A stretch of 64,000 bases of DNA from Solibacteraceae bacterium (GTDB lineage: Bacteria; Acidobacteriota; Terriglobia; Bryobacterales; Bryobacteraceae). Below, piece by piece: positions 61,864 through 64,000 of this stretch. Below the pieces are notes generated by a model. That model was not told the DNA's origin and searched no databases. It saw only the letters and a program-made list of their open reading frames with translations. The position numbers were made by a program, and so were the translations under genes. Location of the stretch: positions 1 through 64,000 of the forward strand of contig JAJPJX010000159.1 of the NCBI GenBank assembly GCA_021324015.1, written 5' to 3'. The number at the start of each line of letters is the position of its first letter. The first letter of the stretch is position 1.

Positions 61864-63810
61864 CTACTTCAAGTACCGGTTGAACCACTCCGCGGCGCGG
61901 CGGACGACATCCCGCTGATGTTCGGGATCGCGGAACATGTGGCCTTCGCCAGGGTAGACAACCAACTGCGTGGGTACACCGAGAGTCCTCAGGGCGTGCC
62001 AGAATTCGTAGGATTGGGGAGCGGGGCACTCGCCGTCGCGTTCCCCAACCAGCACCAGCGTGGGCGTCTTTACGTTCTTGATGAAGGTGATGGGGGAACT
62101 CTTGGCGTACACTGCCGGATCGTCGTACACGGACGCGCCGAAGTAGGGGATGAGCCACTGGTCGATGGAATTCTGGCCGTAGTAGCTCTGCCAGTTGGCT
62201 ATACCGGCTCCGGCGACGGCAGCGCGGAAGCGGCGGGTCTGGGTGACCCCGAACATGGTCATAAAGCCGCCGTAGCTCCAACCGGTGAGGCCGATGCGAG
62301 CGTCGTCCACGGGCAGCGTCTTGACGATGTAGTCGACGCCGGCCAGGATGTCGCGCAGGTCGCCGCCGCCGAAGTCCTTGACGTTGGCCCGGGTGAAGGC
62401 CTCGCCCTGCCCGTAGCTGCCGCGGGGATTGGGGAAGAAGACGAAGTAGCCTGCGGCGGAGAGCACGGACATGTCATAGGCGGTGTTGGGCCAATGGACG
62501 CGCGCCTCGCCGGCGGGTCCGCCGTGGACCGACACCACCATGGGATAGCGCTGGGACGGCGAGTAGTCGCGGGGAAAGAGGAGCCATCCCTGGAGGCGGA
62601 AGCCCTCGTTGGACCAACGTACGCTGCTGGCCTCGCCCCATAAGGGCCGCAGATCGCGATTGGCGCGGGTAATCTGGCGCCATCGGCCGATTTCGCCGGC
62701 CCAGACTTCCGGAGGCTGCTGCCAACTCTGCCGGACGATGGCGGCGGTACGACCATCCGCGGCGAGGGAGAAGTTGGGGAAGTTCCCGGCAGCGTGCGCT
62801 TCTTCGTCGCCGCGCCAGAGGGTTTCCGCAGTTCCGGTTTCGAGATCCAGCGTGGAGATGGCGTTGCCGCCGTCCACACGCTCGGTGAAGAGAAACTTGC
62901 CAGGCGTACGCCAGGTGAACCAGGTGAGGGAGGACTTGCGGCCGGGAGTGCGGCCGCGCGCTTCTCCCCCCGCCGCCGGCAGCGTGTAGAGATCGCCACC
63001 GGTGAAGCCTTCGTCGCTCATCAGACCGCCGATGAAAGCGATGTTCCGCCCGTCGGGCGACCAGCGCGGCACGGCGATCTGGAAGGAGGGGCGCAGCAGG
63101 GAGTGCAGTTTGCCGGAGTCCAGAGAGAGTGTGTAGAGTTGCGCGATGTACCAGTTGTCGTCGGCGGGACCGGGCGCGGCCGTGAGAGCGAACTGCTGGC
63201 CGGAGGGGGACCAGTCGAACTCGTAGACGTTGAGGCCGGCCGGCGAAACCTCGTGCACGCGTTCCGACTCGGCATCCACCACGGTGAGGCGCGCGTTGGA
63301 GATGGCCGCCTGGATGACGCCAGTTTCGGCCGTGGTGGCTTCGAGCGGCCCGCCGCCTCCGCCGGGAGAAACGAGCAGGGCGATGCGGCGGCCGTCCGGC
63401 GACCAGTGCGGCTCGGAGAGGTAGCCGCTGAAGCGAGTCAGCCGGCGGGGAGATCCGCCGCGGGCCGGCGCGGTGTAAAGCTGAAGCTGGCGGTTGTCTT
63501 CGCGGTCGGAAAGAAACAGAATCCGGCTGCTATCGGGTGACCACTCGATAGCGCGGCCTGGGCCGAGCACGCGGGGCTTCGCGCCGGCGTCGCGCCACCC
63601 GAGCAGATGGATAGCCAACTCGCCGCCGGCATCTTGACCGACCCAGGCGAGGTGCAACCCGTCGGGCGAGATGGCCACCTCAGGAAAAGGCCGGACGGCG
63701 AAGACCTGGTCCAGGACCTGGTCGAGCGTGAGCGGGGCGGCGGAGAGCCACGCGGCGAGCCATGCGAGGGCGAGAATGCGGGCGAGGGCAGGCATAGGCG
63801 ATGTAATCAT
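61864..63810 (-). CDS. S9-family peptidase (acylaminoacyl-peptidase/DPP-like)
   Basis: A 648-residue exported serine peptidase. Its ATG at 63810 overlaps the lpxA stop (ATGA); a signal peptide follows (ARILALAWLAAWLSAAP). Residues about 35-380 form a propeller of WD/TolB-like blades (RWSPDGRNIAFIGG, EFDWSPSGQQFALT). The C-terminal alpha/beta-hydrolase has the catalytic Ser in TGWSYGGFMTMF, the Asp region VLVGERDGECPAPQ and the His in YPGEGHMFRDPE. These enzymes trim short peptides from the N-terminus. Coupling to lpxA may ensure co-expression but has no known functional basis. Confidence 0.88.
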   Translation of the reverse strand: MITSPMPALARILALAWLAAWLSAAPLTLDQVLDQVFAVRPFPEVAISPDGLHLAWVGQDAGGELAIHLLGWRDAGAKPRVLGPGRAIEWSPDSSRILFLSDREDNRQLQLYTAPARGGSPRRLTRFSGYLSEPHWSPDGRRIALLVSPGGGGGPLEATTAETGVIQAAISNARLTVVDAESERVHEVSPAGLNVYEFDWSPSGQQFALTAAPGPADDNWYIAQLYTLSLDSGKLHSLLRPSFQIAVPRWSPDGRNIAFIGGLMSDEGFTGGDLYTLPAAGGEARGRTPGRKSSLTWFTWRTPGKFLFTERVDGGNAISTLDLETGTAETLWRGDEEAHAAGNFPNFSLAADGRTAAIVRQSWQQPPEVWAGEIGRWRQITRANRDLRPLWGEASSVRWSNEGFRLQGWLLFPRDYSPSQRYPMVVSVHGGPAGEARVHWPNTAYDMSVLSAAGYFVFFPNPRGSYGQGEAFTRANVKDFGGGDLRDILAGVDYIVKTLPVDDARIGLTGWSYGGFMTMFGVTQTRRFRAAVAGAGIANWQSYYGQNSIDQWLIPYFGASVYDDPAVYAKSSPITFIKNVKTPTLVLVGERDGECPAPQSYEFWHALRTLGVPTQLVVYPGEGHMFRDPEHQRDVVRRAAEWFNRYLK

Positions 63811-64000
63811 TCGCGGCAGATGCCGCGTTCGCTGCGGCGGATGAAGTGGACCAGGTGGAGGGTTTCAGGCGTAGGGATTTCGGTCTCGATGCGCGCCAGG
63901 GCCTCCTCCAGCTTGAGGCCTGAGCGGAAAAGGATCTGGTACGCGGTCTTGAGGACGGCCAGATCGGAGGCCTTGTAGCCGGCGCGCTTGAGGCCCACCA
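63807..64000 (-). CDS. lpxA: Acyl-ACP-UDP-N-acetylglucosamine O-acyltransferase, 3' part (LpxA)
   Basis: Only the C-terminal 64 codons are in the window; the gene continues past the right edge. The segment VGLKRAGYKASDLAVLKTAY, then ILFRSGLKLEEALARIETE and the ending HFIRRSERGICRE, match the helical tail of LpxA, which transfers a 3-hydroxyacyl chain in the first step of lipid A synthesis. This supports a lipopolysaccharide-bearing outer membrane in the host. The stop overlaps the start of the S9 peptidase gene. Confidence 0.88.
   Translation of the reverse strand, partial: VGLKRAGYKASDLAVLKTAYQILFRSGLKLEEALARIETEIPTPETLHLVHFIRRSERGICRE

Overview
The window is GC-rich, densely coded bacterial DNA, most likely from an acidobacterium of the Solibacter/Bryobacter group. 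The evidence is several lineage-typical families: a TIGR03437-type C-terminal domain, a TIGR03436-type VWFA protein, three very large TonB-dependent receptors with an N-terminal carboxypeptidase-regulatory domain, a DUF1501/PSD1 (planctomycete-type cytochrome) pair, an ASPIC/UnbV (CRTAC1) protein and many secreted proteins of unknown function. The partial lpxA shows a lipopolysaccharide-bearing outer membrane. No rRNA, tRNA, CRISPR array, insertion sequence or phage gene was seen. This placement is inference from gene families, not from a marker gene.

Layout. 1-3.1 kb: end of an unknown gene coupled to a membrane-anchored DUF4384-like protein, then a TIGR03437 secreted protein. 3.5-14.1 kb: a carbohydrate-uptake-like locus with two TonB receptors, a GH39-like glycosidase, a two-domain esterase and a Tat-exported aldo/keto reductase. 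14.1-18.1 kb: a five-gene cassette built from LysM-like, peptidoglycan-binding, OmpA-like and small regulatory beta-sandwich modules, ending in a protein with a zinc-protease HELGH motif; it looks like the accessory/effector part of a contractile injection (type VI-like) system without its structural genes. 18.2-26.4 kb: DinB-like protein, FAD oxidoreductase, two-component system, a 714-residue unknown and a FecR protein with a textbook terminator. 26.4-33.3 kb: a seven-gene minus-strand run (DUF4139, SRPBCC-like, homoserine dehydrogenase, FAH hydrolase, small membrane protein, LolA-like, DUF1624). 33.4-38.4 kb: YjbQ, Tat-type PLP enzyme, glycine-zipper protein, dusB-rnhA and an SDR.

38.4-43.4 kb is a decay island: collapsed remnants of glycogen phosphorylase, transaldolase and phosphoketolase, an outer-membrane barrel remnant and an ECF sigma remnant, mixed with intact barrel and VWFA genes, an orphan receiver domain and a 54-residue PEP-CTERM-like mini-protein. 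43.5-50.8 kb: a tight four-gene minus-strand operon (CRTAC1, TPR, PSD1, DUF1501). 50.8-55.4 kb: a third TonB receptor with a sigma70-like promoter and a LacI-type palindrome, followed by a LacI-family regulator that carries a matching site upstream. 55.4-64 kb: deoxyhypusine-synthase-like protein, an ECF sigma/anti-sigma/secreted-protein operon, DoxX, a YncE-like propeller, a seven-repeat predicted propeller, an S9 peptidase and the 3' end of lpxA.

The genes suggest a Gram-negative heterotroph that imports glycans through large TonB receptors, exports cofactor enzymes by the Tat route, and carries a detached injection-system toxin cassette.
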